A DNA stretch of 64,000 nt from Streptomyces sclerotialus (GTDB lineage: Bacteria; Actinomycetota; Actinomycetes; Streptomycetales; Streptomycetaceae): positions 1-64,000 of the forward strand of contig NZ_JBFOHP010000002.1 in the NCBI RefSeq assembly GCF_040907265.1, in the 5' to 3' direction. The position numbers were made by a program, and so were the translations under genes. Below the pieces are notes generated by a model. It saw only the letters and a list, made by a program, of their open reading frames with translations, was not told the DNA's origin and did no database searches. Shown here one piece after another: positions 1-9,298 of the stretch (position 1 is the first letter of the stretch; each line of letters begins with the position of its first letter).

Positions 1-3
1 TGA

Positions 4-161
4 CGCTCCGTCCGCTGCGCTCCCGGAGCGGTGGGGCTACGCCCCAAAACTCCTGACTTCCGCTGCGCTCCAGTCAGGAGCCGGCGGGTCCGCTACGCTC
101 CCCGCCCCCAACGGTCCTTCCGGCTGCGCCTCCAGAACCTGAAGGCCCGTTACACGGGCCT
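4..161. repeat. Telomere-like array of hairpins
   Basis: At least four clear foldbacks are visible. Bases 4-10 pair with 24-30. Bases 32-37 pair with 41-46 around loop TAC. Bases 50-58 pair with 72-80. Bases 83-88 pair with 101-106. Bases 143-150 pair with 154-161 around loop TAC. The first and third strong hairpins share the same 13-nt loop, TCCGCTGCGCTCC (11-23 and 59-71), and the 83-106 hairpin has a near copy. A weaker foldback with a TGC loop lies at 122-130. Closely packed palindromes with 3-nt loops are characteristic of Streptomyces linear replicon ends. The canonical terminal CCCGCGG start is absent, so base 1 may be slightly internal, or this may be a non-archetypal telomere. Confidence 0.65.
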
Positions 162-271
162 GGCTGGCTACGAGGGGAGGGGGTGCTCGTTCGTGTCGAG
201 TTCCAGTGTAGCGGCTGCATCAGGCTGATGCAGCATGTAGCGTTGGCAGAAACATGGTAGAGGGTGGAGCG

Positions 272-940
272 ATGGCGATCAACAATGGTATTCCTGGAGG
301 GATCACCCGCAGAGCTAGGTACTTTATTGGCTGCCATGGCTACTGGACTGGTCGTGGTGATATAGAGCGGTACAGGAGTCGATGGATGGAGCGCGGGGTC
401 CCCGAAGCTCAGATCGATCGGGTGTCCGCCTTCGAGGCTGTCTGGGGTGGCCTGGTCCTTCCTCCTTCTCCTCACTACGACGGGGGGCCTCGGGCGTTCA
501 GCGGAGATGTACCCGAGGGACCGGACCCTGACTGGCGCTTCGGAGCCGGCGCGCAGCGTACGGCTCTTCCCTACTCCTTCATGATCGGTCCGAACGGGGA
601 GTTCGGGCTTCATGCCGGGAAGTGGGTGCCCTTGCACGCCAGCGTCGAAGGGTGGGTGGAAGCCCTCGCCCTGGCAGATCACGCCCGCAGGAGTGCGCGT
701 ACGACCACGACGTATACGGGTGCTGCTGTGGAGGACCTCGAACTGGACGGCTTCGAGGCCGTGCCAGAGATTGCCGGCCTCGCGGACACCTGGTGGCGCG
801 GCGGCGACTCGCTGATCGCCATCTATCGAGGCGAAGCCGAGGTCATGGATGCGCCACAGTGCCTGACCGCCACTGTCTACGCCGGACTCGACGAATGGGG
901 ACTTCGAGGACGTGACGACGTAGACCATCTTTCGTCATAA
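272..940 (+). CDS. Hypothetical protein next to the telomere-like end
   Basis: This 222-residue product has no family I can assign with confidence. It is rich in Trp, Gly and acidic residues, has no signal peptide or membrane segment, and looks cytosolic. The C-terminal part has alternating beta-like stretches ending in an acidic tail, loosely reminiscent of SMI1/KNR4-type immunity proteins, but I see no diagnostic motif. The ATG at 272 is preferred over the ATG at 254 because GGGTGGAG sits just ahead of it. The gene lies directly inside the hairpin array and 40 bp before the helicase gene on the same strand, so the two may be co-transcribed. Confidence 0.55.
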   Translation: MAINNGIPGGITRRARYFIGCHGYWTGRGDIERYRSRWMERGVPEAQIDRVSAFEAVWGGLVLPPSPHYDGGPRAFSGDVPEGPDPDWRFGAGAQRTALPYSFMIGPNGEFGLHAGKWVPLHASVEGWVEALALADHARRSARTTTTYTGAAVEDLELDGFEAVPEIAGLADTWWRGGDSLIAIYRGEAEVMDAPQCLTATVYAGLDEWGLRGRDDVDHLSS

Positions 941-980
941 TCTCGCCCCCTGAGAACCAGCACTGGAAAGGAAGCCGTAA

Positions 981-3626
981 ATGCAGGGAATCTCACTCAG
1001 AGAACACCAGGTCGACCAGAAGTCGGCCTTCCGTGAATGGGTCAGATTCCCTGCAAGATCTTCTGTTCCCCCGGAGGGGGCACGGGGCACGATCGTGTCC
1101 GCGACCGGGTCGGGCAAGACGATCACAGCGGCCGCGTGCGCGCTGGAGTGCTTCTCCGGCCGGCGGATCCTGGTGACGGTGCCGACCCTGGACCTGCTCG
1201 TGCAGACCGCCCAGGCCTGGCGCCTGGTGGGCCACCGGGCGCCGATGGTCGCGGTGTGCTCGCTGGAGAACGACCCGGTGCTCAACTCGCTGAGGGTGCG
1301 CACCACCACCAACCCGATCCAGCTCGCCCTGTGGGCCGCGCACGGGCCGATCGTCGTGTTCGCCACATACGCCTCCCTAGTGGACCGCGAGGACCTCGAC
1401 GCACCCGCGGGCCAGCGGAAGGTCCGCGGGCCGCTGGAGGCCGCTCTGGCGGGCGGCGAGCGGCTGTACGGGCAGCGCATGGACGGCTTCGACCTCGCGA
1501 TCGTGGACGAGGCCCACGGAACCGCCGGTGATCTTGGTCGTCCGTGGGCGGCGATCCACGACAACCAGCGGATCCCCGCCGACTTCCGGCTCTATCTCAC
1601 CGCCACCCCCCGCATCCTCGCCTCTCCCCAGCCGCGAAGGGGCGCGGACGGCCAGGAGCTGGAGCTCGCCAGCATGGCCGACGACCCGGACGGCACGTAC
1701 GGGCCGTGGCTGGCCGAGCTCGGGCTCTCAGAGGCCATCGAGCGCGGCATCCTCGCCGGATTCGAGATCGACGTCCTGGAAATCCGCGACCCCACCCCCG
1801 CCCTCGGGGAATCCGAGGAGGCGCAGCGGGGCCGGCGCCTGGCCCTGTTGCAGACGGCGCTGCTGGAGCACGCGGCGAGGTGGAACCTGCGCACTGTGAT
1901 GACGTTCCACCAGAAGGTCGAGGAGGCGGCGGCCTTTGCGGAGAAGCTGCCAGAGACAGCTGCGGAGCTGTACGCAGGCGACGCCTCCGGCGGGGCCCTG
2001 GCGGCTGCGGACCGGTTGCCGAAATCGTCGATCGACGCGGAGTTCTACGAGCTGGAGGCCGGCCGCCACGTCCCCCCGGACCGGGTGTGGTCAGCCTGGT
2101 TGTGCGGCGACCACCTCGTCTCCGAGCGGCGCGAGGTGCTGCGGCAGTTCGCCAATGGGATCAACGCGGCCGGGCGCCGGGTGCACCGGGCGTTCCTGGC
2201 GAGCGTTCGGGTGCTCGGGGAGGGCGTGGACATCACCGGCGAGCGCGGCGTGGAAGCAGTGTGCTTCGCCGACACCCGCGGCTCCCAGGTCGAGATCGTG
2301 CAGAACATCGGCCGGGCGCTCCGGCTCAACCGCGACGGCAGCACGAAGGTCGCCAGGATCATTGTGCCGGTGTTCCTGGAGCCCGGCGAGGACCCCACCG
2401 ACATGGTCGCCAGCGCCTCGTTTCGCCCCCTTGTGGCCGTTCTCCAGGGCCTGCGCTCACATTCGGAACGCCTCGTCGAACAGCTTGCCAGCCGGGCGCT
2501 GAGCAGCGGGCAGCGGCACGTGCACGTGAAGCGGGACGAGGACGGGCGGATCATCGGCACCACGGCCGGAGGCGAGGGCGGGCAGGACGAGACCGAGGGC
2601 GCGGTGGAGTCGGCGCTGCTGCACTTCTCCACCCCGCGCGACGCCGCCACCATCGCTGCGTTCCTGCGCACCCGGGTCTACCGGCCGGAATCCCTGGTGT
2701 GGCTCGAGGGCTACCAAGCCCTCCTGCGTTGGCGCCAAGAGAACGGGATTACCGGCCTGTACGCGGTGCCGTACGACACCGAGACGACGGTGGGCGTCAC
2801 CAAGGCGTTCCCTCTGGGGCGGTGGGTCCACCAGCAGCGGCGCGTGTACCGTGCGGGCGAACTCGGCGACCACCGCAAGACGCTGCTCGACGAAGCCGGA
2901 ATGGTGTGGGAGCCCGGCGACGAAGCCTGGGAGAGCAAACTCGCCGCGCTGCGCTCCTTCCACCGCGCCCACGGCCACCTCGCCCCTAGGCGGCACGCTG
3001 TATGGGGCGACGCCGACAGTGAGCTGGTCCCGGTCGGGGAGCACATGGCCAACCTCCGCCGCAAGGACGGCCTCGGCAAGAACCCACAGCGTGCGGCAGC
3101 CCGTGCCGCCCAGCTCACCCAGATCGACCCGGACTGGAACTGCCTCTGGCCGCTGGACTGGCAACGCCACTACCGCGTCCTCGCCGACCTGGTCGACGCC
3201 GACGGGGCCGGCGTCCTTGCCGAAATCCAGCGCGGAGTGCTCTTCGAGGGGGATGACCTGGGCAGGTGGCTGCAGCGGCAGAAGCAGCCGAGTACGTGGG
3301 CGCAGCTGACCACCGAGCAGCAGGAGCGGCTGACAGCGCTGGGCGTACAGCCCGATGAAGCGCCGGCTCCCGCCCCGACGGCCAAGGGTACCGGGAAGGC
3401 ATCAGCCTTCCAGCGAGGACTTGCGGCCCTCGCGCAATGGGTGGAGCGGGAGGGCGCGGACCGGCCGGTACCAAGGGGTCACGCCGAAGAAATCGCGGTC
3501 GTTGGCGAGGCCGAGCCGGTGCTTGTGAAGCTGGGCGTGTGGGTCTCGAACACGAAATCGAGGCGCGACAAGCTCACTCACGACCAGCTGAATGCACTGC
3601 GGGAGCTGGGCGTGAAGTGGGCATAG
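981..3626 (+). CDS. Terminal-type DEAH helicase with helicase-associated domain
   Basis: An 881-residue superfamily 2 helicase. Walker A is ATGSGKT at residues 41-47, DEAH at 176-179 and TAT at 207-209. The arginine-finger motif QNIGRALR begins near 441. The C-terminal 250 residues resemble helicase-associated repeats, with WESKLAALRSFHRAHGH near 650 and an IDPDWN..WPLDWQRHY block. It is expected to use ATP to translocate on DNA. This architecture matches the helicase genes found close to Streptomyces telomeres (TtrA-type), which are linked to conjugal transfer or end maintenance. The ATG at 981 has AAAGGAAG 8 bp upstream. A decayed paralogue of the C-terminal part lies at 14.1 kb. Helicase identity is secure; the telomere role is inferred from family and position. 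Confidence 0.85.
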   Translation: MQGISLREHQVDQKSAFREWVRFPARSSVPPEGARGTIVSATGSGKTITAAACALECFSGRRILVTVPTLDLLVQTAQAWRLVGHRAPMVAVCSLENDPVLNSLRVRTTTNPIQLALWAAHGPIVVFATYASLVDREDLDAPAGQRKVRGPLEAALAGGERLYGQRMDGFDLAIVDEAHGTAGDLGRPWAAIHDNQRIPADFRLYLTATPRILASPQPRRGADGQELELASMADDPDGTYGPWLAELGLSEAIERGILAGFEIDVLEIRDPTPALGESEEAQRGRRLALLQTALLEHAARWNLRTVMTFHQKVEEAAAFAEKLPETAAELYAGDASGGALAAADRLPKSSIDAEFYELEAGRHVPPDRVWSAWLCGDHLVSERREVLRQFANGINAAGRRVHRAFLASVRVLGEGVDITGERGVEAVCFADTRGSQVEIVQNIGRALRLNRDGSTKVARIIVPVFLEPGEDPTDMVASASFRPLVAVLQGLRSHSERLVEQLASRALSSGQRHVHVKRDEDGRIIGTTAGGEGGQDETEGAVESALLHFSTPRDAATIAAFLRTRVYRPESLVWLEGYQALLRWRQENGITGLYAVPYDTETTVGVTKAFPLGRWVHQQRRVYRAGELGDHRKTLLDEAGMVWEPGDEAWESKLAALRSFHRAHGHLAPRRHAVWGDADSELVPVGEHMANLRRKDGLGKNPQRAAARAAQLTQIDPDWNCLWPLDWQRHYRVLADLVDADGAGVLAEIQRGVLFEGDDLGRWLQRQKQPSTWAQLTTEQQERLTALGVQPDEAPAPAPTAKGTGKASAFQRGLAALAQWVEREGADRPVPRGHAEEIAVVGEAEPVLVKLGVWVSNTKSRRDKLTHDQLNALRELGVKWA

Positions 3627-3782
3627 CCGCCCTGTCGCCGACGCAGGGGCCCTCTAGCCGATGCCAGCTACTGCTGTTCCGGGAATGCCGCAATCGGCGG
3701 TGAGGGGCGGGGAGTGTGGGAGAACTGACGTCATGGCCGCAGGGTGCCGGCCTTATCGGCTGGCCACTTGGAGGAGGCGGGC

Positions 3783-4341
3783 GTGGGGCATATCGAGCAG
3801 GGGCTGGAGCACGCGTTACGCACCTGGCCCGTTCCCTTGAGCACCGAGGCTCGCCTGCGGTTTCTGCTGGCAACGAATCGGTATTCCACCCGGAGGGTGG
3901 CCGTCGTGCTGGGGGTGTCGCAGCGCACTGTGCAGCGGTGGGTGACGAAGAAGCCCGGAGCGCGCCGCCTGCCGGGGGGCGATGCAGGACCGGGCGATCG
4001 AGGAAGCGGTCTTGGCGCGGTGGCAGCCCCGGATACGGGCTCGTCGGCGTGCCCAGGCCGAAGCGGAGGGCTTCGTCTTCCATACCCGGGCGCGATTCGG
4101 GTTCGCCGCGCCAGCAGGGTCCTCGGACGATCCGCGGGTGCGGTGCATCACCCAGTACCTGCCGGGAGAGGTAGCCCGGGAGTTGTTCGCCGCCCGGGAC
4201 GCCGGCGCGGGCGAGCAGCAGCAGACGGTGATCCTGGCCCGCGCGCTGGGACATGCCTACTTTCGCGAATGGGGCCGCCGCGCCCACGGCTTACGCATCG
4301 CCTTCAGCGACATCGAGTTCGCCGACTTCTCGATCGGATGA
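3783..4341 (+). pseudogene. tpg: Telomere terminal protein Tpg, single frameshift
   Basis: The two reading frames together match Streptomyces Tpg, the protein that covalently caps the 5-prime ends of linear replicons and primes end patching. Frame 1 starts at GTG 3783 after a strong GGAGGAGG and gives IEQGLEHAL, then a helix-turn-helix-like stretch LGVSQRTVQRWV (residues 43-54). Frame 2 (from about 3976 to the stop at 4341) gives ARWQPRIRARRR, TRARFGFAAPAGSSDDPRVR and the acidic FSDIEFADF ending, all hallmarks of Tpg. The break lies in a run of six G at 3974-3979; removing one G joins the frames into a protein of about 185 residues, the normal Tpg length. It may be a sequencing error, a true mutation or a slippage site. 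No tap gene precedes it. Confidence 0.8.
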
Positions 4342-4364
4342 GCTTGCACCTTCGAGCGAACACG

Positions 4365-5500
4365 TCAGGTGTTCAGCGTCGCGTGGTGGGCCTGGCGCGT
4401 CTGGCCGGCATCGCTTCGTACCTCTCAGCTTCCTGCCGCTCCTGCCAGTCCCACTCGACACGGCCGGCCGGGCCTTGGCGGCGGGCCGTGGGTGGCTGGG
4501 GTGGGCGCAGCCTGGCCGTCTCGGCCAGGCGCAGCAGGTGCGCACGGTCACCTGGCGCGGCGAGCAGTTCCTGGCCCTCGCCGGGTACGAGCCGGGCGAA
4601 GCAGGCCGCGGCCCGCAGGAAGATGCCCGCCCAGGGCGGTACGGGGTGGGTGGCGCAGCCGTCGGTGTAGCGGGCGCGGTCGTGCAGGGCGAGTGTGGCC
4701 GCAGCGTCGTCGTAGTCGCGGGGGCGGGCGGTGGCGAGTTGCTGGAGGGAGGCGCCGGTGAACAGCGCGGCGGCGACGGCCGCGGCCAGGCGAGGATGTG
4801 CGGTTGCTGTGCGAAGCCGGTGGGTGACTCGCTGGGCGGTGTGCGGGGTGAGTGGAGCGGGCGGTGGGCGGTGCCGGAAGACGATCGGGGGGCGGCGTGC
4901 ACGGGGCAGTGCAGGGGCGGGGCTGTCGTAGGAGATGAGGCGGTCCAGTGCGGGCAGGGTGAGCCACCGGCTGGCCGGCCAGGCGGGCTCGTCTGCCGGC
5001 GGGGGTTCGGCGATAGGCGTGCCGTAGTAGTGGCGGCGGGGCGGCTTCGAAGTCGGCGGTGACGGAGTAGTCGGCCGTGCGCAGGGCCTGGTGCAGAGCG
5101 GCGGGAAGGTGAGAGCGGTGGCAGATCGGGGTCAGGTGGATATCGGTGAGGGCTTGTAGCTGCAGGGGGCGCATCGTGCGGCGGGCGGGGGGGTGAGGCG
5201 GTGGGCGCGCAGGACGGTCAGCCGGGTCACGGGCAGGGCGGCCATCCAGGCAGTGGCTGCCTGCCGGGCTGGCTGACGGCCGCCGGGAAAGCGGCCCGGG
5301 AGTAGGGGCGGTTTGCCTAGGGCGGCGAGAAGGTCGTGGGCGAGGCCGGTCTCGCTGGTGGTGCCCGGGCCGGGGTGCAGGGTGATCCGGCCGGACGGCG
5401 GATGGTGGGCGGCCAGGGCGGTGTGCGTGTAGATCACATCGTTGCCCGGGTCGATGACCACAGTGACGGGCGGCGGCGCGGCGAGGTGCGTGGCGGTGTG
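4365..5500 (-). pseudogene. Broken conserved hypothetical next to TniB-like relic
   Basis: Three consecutive minus-strand frames read as one former protein of about 370 residues. The first segment begins near 5461 (VIDPGNDVIYTHTAL) and includes LPVTRLTVLRAHRL. The second contains LTDIHLTPICHRSHLPAALH. The third runs to the stop at 4365 and contains WPASRWLTLPALDRLIS and HPVPPWAGIFLRAAACF. The first shift falls in a C7 run near 5190 and the second near a C4 run around 5045, so either decay or homopolymer miscalls could explain them. I do not recognise the family; the last segment has a faint tyrosine-recombinase feel that I cannot support. It lies directly downstream of the TniB-like fragment and probably belonged to the same operon. 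Confidence 0.5.
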
Positions 5501-5504
5501 GTGT

Positions 5505-5936
5505 TCAGGCGAGGCGACTGAAGGCCCAGCGCAGCAGCTCCTGGTTCACGCGGGCGCGGCCGGTGCGGGTCAGGGCGGTGCGGGTGTGGGCGGTCAGTTG
5601 GGCCCAGGCGCGGAAGTTGCCGTGCGCGGCGTGGCTGTCAGCGAAGGTGATGTCCTCGGGATCGGCATCGGCCCGGATCGGGTGGAACAGGGGGATGACG
5701 TCGAGGACCTCGTTGGGGGTGAGGCGGGTGAAGTGCTGCCGGATGAAGATGCGGGAGGAGAGCATCGGTTCGCGGCGCAGCACGGTGTGGCAGCCTTCGC
5801 CGCCGACGAAGATGATCGCGAGCTGGGTGGCTGGTTCGTCCCATAGGTAGCGGAAGTATTCGAAGGCCTCGCCGCCCGCCCAGCCATCAGATCCTCTCAG
5901 GTTGCGATTCATGATCAGTTCACCATCCGCTGTCAA
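5505..5936 (-). pseudogene. C-terminal part of a TniB/TnsC-type AAA ATPase
   Basis: The 143-residue frame carries the second half of a transposition-type AAA ATPase: FRYLWDEPATQLAIIFVGG, then VLRREPMLSSRI, LTPNEVLDVIPLFHPI and AHGNFRAWAQLTAHT. In TniB/TnsC proteins these correspond to the Walker B/sensor 1 strand, the sensor region and the lid. The Walker A half is absent, because the sequence upstream of 5936 has no matching frame, so the gene is 5-prime truncated and presumably inactive. No TniA-type transposase lies beside it. Confidence 0.65.
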
Positions 5937-6044
5937 GCCTCTTAGGTGGCAGCCTGTTGTCTCCAGCTGCCCCCGATGCTGAGCGGCTTCGACCGCCTCA
6001 CCGACGCCTGACTCGCCATCGTCGGTGGGGCCGACGCATCGTGG

Positions 6045-6339
6045 TCAGGGCGTGTCGCCGGAGTAGTAGAAGCGGCAGCTCACTCCAGGGCCCGGTGTGC
6101 GCGGCTCGCCGGGGCGCGGGTCGTACAGGGCGCGGCCGCCGGGCCACCGCGACAGCTCGGTGGACAGGGCCGCGCCGTCCTCGGCTTCCCCCGGCCGCCA
6201 GCCGGTGATGCCCAGCAGGAACCCGTCCAGCGGCCCGCCGACAGCACCGCGTACGTCCGGTGCGGCAGCGGGCCGGGGCCGGGGTGTCGTGGTCGTGGCC
6301 GTAGCCCCGGCCGCGCAGCAGCTGCTCATCGCCGTTCAT
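6045..6339 (-). pseudogene. Conserved Streptomyces hypothetical, frame-disrupted
   Basis: An ATG at 6339 starts MNGDEQLLRGRGYG. The conserved remainder is in another frame: GGPLDGFLLGITGW, AALSTELSRWPGGRALYDPR and FYYSGDTP just before the stop at 6045. Small proteins with a GGPLDG..GW and a GGRALY.PRPG block are common in Streptomyces accessory regions, and their function is unknown. A second, further decayed copy lies at 40500-40712 with about 120 bp missing internally. Two relics of one family 34 kb apart suggest duplication or repeated import. Confidence 0.45.
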
Positions 6340-6504
6340 CCCCAGCCTTGCAGCCACCACCGGCAACGCGGCCGGACGGCAGAGGCCCGGCACCTGGATG
6401 GAGGCCGGGCCCGCTGCCGTGCTCAGCGCGGCGTCGGCAGCGCGGCCAGGTTCCGGCGGTCCTCGCCGTGGCCGACGCCCCGCCACACCGGACGGTCGGG
6501 CCTC

Positions 6505-7414
6505 TACCGGGTCAGCAGGGCCGGGTCGTGGTCGCCACCATAATCCGGTAGTTCACACTCACCACGCGGCGAGCGCGGTCGCAGAACGCGGCCTCCCTCG
6601 TTGCCGGGGCGGCGCGCCGCCGGGCCGGGGCGAAGACGAACAGCACCGGCGGGAAGGGGCGGTGCAGGGTCGGTCCGGCGTAGGTCTCCTGCCAGTGGCT
6701 GCGCGGGACACGGGCGGCGTTGCCTCATCCGCTCGCCGGCGCGCCGCGGTAGGCGTCGTAGCGCTCCAGCTTGGCGAGCAGGCGAGCGTAGGACATCGTG
6801 CGGTCGATCTCCACGAACGCGTGGGAGCCATCGCTCAGGAGCACCGCGCCGTCGGGTATCAGGGGGCCGGCCGGCGTGGGATGGGCGACTTCTACCTGCC
6901 AGTCGGCAGGTCGGCCGTCTGCGCCTGGTGGAAGCAATGCCGGTGCCGACCAGGGCGAGGGCGTGCTCACGCAAGCCGGTCCGCGCGGCTGTGGCCACCC
7001 GCCGCCGCCAGCCGCGCGCATCCCGGGTGGCCCAGCCGGCCCTCGGCGGCAGCTCGCCGGAGGCGGCAGCTTCGGCCAGGCCCGCCGGGACGCAGTACCA
7101 GAAGCTGTGCTGGGCGCGGTGGACCCGAGCAACCAGGGCGTCCGCGCGGAGGTTGCGCAGCGCGCGGCGGAGATAGTCCGTTGCCTGGTGGTCGGCAGCA
7201 GCAACATCTTGAGCTGGCGGGGCATGGCCAGGCGCAGCCGGGCCATGATGCTGTACGCCTGATCGGCGTCGAGCGGAGTGATGGCGGCGCAGGAGCCGAC
7301 GGCTACAGTCAGGCCGCCTGACTGCCCCGCCGCACGACTCGGACACCTCACCGCCACGTCATCCGGCGGAACCGCTGACAACCCGGGCCTACGGGCCGTG
7401 GCCACCGAAGACAT
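6505..7414 (-). pseudogene. Replication-relaxation-type plasmid protein, multiply frameshifted
   Basis: Minus-strand segments in different frames rebuild a plasmid protein of the replication-relaxation type. The N-terminal winged-helix part gives RLRLAMPRQLKMLLLPTTRQ, then YLRRALRNLRADALVARVHR and FWYCVPAGLAEAA. The C-terminal nuclease-like part gives WQVEVAHPTPAGPLIPDGAV and SHAFVEIDRTMSYARLLAKL. Such genes occur on integrative and linear plasmids of Streptomyces. At least three frame changes separate the blocks, so it is a relic. It supports a plasmid-derived origin for this end of the window. Confidence 0.6.
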
Positions 7415-7430
7415 ACTGCCTGATGCGGCG

Positions 7431-8207
7431 CTAGACCGCGGTGAAGCCGCCGTCAGCGGCGACCACGGCTCCTGTGATGAAGCTGGAGCGCGGGGACGCC
7501 AGGAAGCACAGCACCTCGGCGATCTCTTCGGGCTGCGCAACTCGTCCCAGGGGCTGCGCCTCAGCGAAGGACGCCAGGTATGAGCGGCTGTCGGGGCGGA
7601 TCGTGTCGAGGAAATCGGTCTCGATGACGCCTGCGGCAACGAGATTAGCGCGGATGCCCAGTGGCCCGCCCTCGACGGCGAGCACCTTGGTCAGTTGAGC
7701 CAGAGCGCCCTTCGACGCGCTGTAGGCGACGCCTTCGGGCAGGGCGACGGCGCCGGCGTAGGACCCGGTACTGACGATGGCACCGCCGCCGCGGTTCTTC
7801 ATGACCCGAAATGCTTCACGGGCGCAGAAGAACGAGCCGCGGGCGTTGACCGCCATCACAGCGTCCCAGTCCTCGGCGGTGGTTTCGGTGATGGGCTTGT
7901 TCACAGTGCGTCCGGCGTTGTTCACCAGGATGTCCAGCCCTCCGAAGGTGTCCAGGGCCGATTGCACCGCGCGGGCGGCGGTCTCTTCCCGCGTGATGTC
8001 GCCGCGCATCGCGAATACGCCGGGAAACTCGTCCGGCAGCCTCATGATGTCGGGGCGTAGGTCCACGGCTACGACGCGGGCGCCGCGGACGTGGAGAAGC
8101 GCCACGGTCTCCTTGCCCACGCCGCGCGCGGCCCCGGTGACGAGAGCGGTCATCCCAGCGAACTCGGCGGATTCGGATGCTTCGGCGGACGCAGTTGCAG
8201 GTGTCAT
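7431..8207 (-). CDS. SDR family NAD(P)-dependent oxidoreductase
   Basis: A 258-residue classical short-chain dehydrogenase. The cofactor-binding motif is TGAARGVG near residues 25-32, the structural motif NNAG lies mid-protein, and the catalytic pair is YSASK. It is expected to interconvert alcohol and carbonyl groups on a soluble small substrate; specificity cannot be read from sequence. The ATG at 8207 fits the usual family N-terminus and has AGGGA upstream; the open frame extends further but enters a repetitive intergenic stretch. Another SDR (8418-9176) lies upstream on the same strand, suggesting a shared catabolic unit under the regulator at 9723. Confidence 0.85.
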   Translation of the reverse strand: MTPATASAEASESAEFAGMTALVTGAARGVGKETVALLHVRGARVVAVDLRPDIMRLPDEFPGVFAMRGDITREETAARAVQSALDTFGGLDILVNNAGRTVNKPITETTAEDWDAVMAVNARGSFFCAREAFRVMKNRGGGAIVSTGSYAGAVALPEGVAYSASKGALAQLTKVLAVEGGPLGIRANLVAAGVIETDFLDTIRPDSRSYLASFAEAQPLGRVAQPEEIAEVLCFLASPRSSFITGAVVAADGGFTAV

Positions 8208-8288
8208 GGTGCGGTCCCTGGAGAAGGTGAGGTGAGTGCAGGCGCCGGTGCGGGCGGACCTGAGGTGCTGTGCAGTGGCGCGGTGAGC

Positions 8289-8402
8289 GGGCCAGGTAGG
8301 CCAGGCGGGCCAGGTAGGCCAGGTAGGCCAGGACGTTGACGCGGTCACGGGGTGCGGCGTTCACGGCAGGCCGTCGTGGCCGTCGTGGCCGTCGTGGCCG
8401 TC
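8289..8402. repeat. Two 9-bp tandem arrays between SDR genes
   Basis: Bases 8289-8332 hold about five copies of GGCCAGGTA/GGCCAGGCG. Bases 8370-8402 hold nearly four copies of GCCGTCGTG. Both lie between the two SDR genes and outside any supported coding frame. Similar 9-bp arrays recur at 44379 and 57958. Confidence 0.8.
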
Positions 8403-8417
8403 CTACGGCCGGGCTGT

Positions 8418-9176
8418 TCAGTGCGCGGTGAGGCCGCCGTCGACCACCAGCTCCGAGCCGGTGACGAACGAGGAGTCGTCGCAGGCCAGGAAGAGGATCG
8501 CGGAGGCAACCTCGTCGGCGCGGCCGGCTCGGCGCATGGGGGTGCGCCGGATGTCCGGCTGCCGGTCGCCCTGGTCGTCCAGGAGGTCCTGGATCATCGG
8601 CGTGGCGATCACCCCGGGATGCACCGAGTTGACCCGTACTCCCTGCCGGGCGTACTCGACCGCGGCGGTCTTGCTCAGCAGGCGCACGGCCCCCTTGGAC
8701 GCCTGGTAGGCCGCAGCCGCGCCGCTTCCCACCAGGCCGAGTACGGACGAGGTATTGATCACCGAGGCGTTGCCGCTCGCACGCAGGAGCGGCATCGCCG
8801 CCTTCATGCCGAGCCAGGTGCCCTTCTGGTTCACGTCGATGACGCGGTCCCACGCCTCTTCCCGCGTGTCCTCGACACCTGGCCAGTCCAGGATGCCGGC
8901 GAGATTCACGAGCACGTCCAGCGTTCCGAACCGGTCGCGTACGACGGTGATCACTTCGTCCCACTCCCGCGCGGAGGAGACATCGAGGCGGGCAGCGACG
9001 ACCTCTGCGCCGCGTGCCCCGATCCGCTGGGACAGGTCCCGCAGGGGGCCTTCGGCGACATCGGTGACCACCAGCCGGGCGCCTTCGCGGGCGAAGAGTT
9101 CGGCGGTCGCTGTGCCGAGGCCGCCGGTCGCGCCCGTGATCAGCGCGACCTTGCCGTCAAGTCGTTGTCCTGTCAT
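8418..9176 (-). CDS. SDR family oxidoreductase
   Basis: A 252-residue classical SDR starting MTGQRLDGKVALITG. It has TGATGGLG at the nucleotide fold, an N-L-A-G structural motif in place of NNAG, the catalytic Ser in INTSSVLGL, YQASK, and the PG motif VHPGVIATPM. The GSELVVDGGLT ending is typical of the 3-ketoacyl-ACP reductase-like and glucose dehydrogenase-like group. It is a soluble enzyme of unknown substrate. It is upstream of the SDR at 7431-8207 and, with the 94-residue gene at 9299-9583, forms a likely leftward transcription unit divergent from the regulator at 9723. Confidence 0.85.
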   Translation of the reverse strand: MTGQRLDGKVALITGATGGLGTATAELFAREGARLVVTDVAEGPLRDLSQRIGARGAEVVAARLDVSSAREWDEVITVVRDRFGTLDVLVNLAGILDWPGVEDTREEAWDRVIDVNQKGTWLGMKAAMPLLRASGNASVINTSSVLGLVGSGAAAAYQASKGAVRLLSKTAAVEYARQGVRVNSVHPGVIATPMIQDLLDDQGDRQPDIRRTPMRRAGRADEVASAILFLACDDSSFVTGSELVVDGGLTAH

Positions 9177-9203
9177 GGATGTGATCCTTGGTTCTCATTG
9201 ATG

Positions 9204-9226
9204 CTGACTGGCTGACTGGCTGACTG
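9204..9226. repeat. 8-bp tandem repeat before the SDR gene
   Basis: Three copies of CTGACTGG lie directly upstream of the SDR start at 9176, between it and the 9299-9583 gene. Copies of this size may affect translation initiation spacing, but nothing more can be said. Confidence 0.7.
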
Positions 9227-9298
9227 CTGTGCCGGGCTTCTTGGTCCGCCGACGGCGGCTTCGCCCCGGTGACCAGGGCGGCCGCGGCCCGGCCTCCT

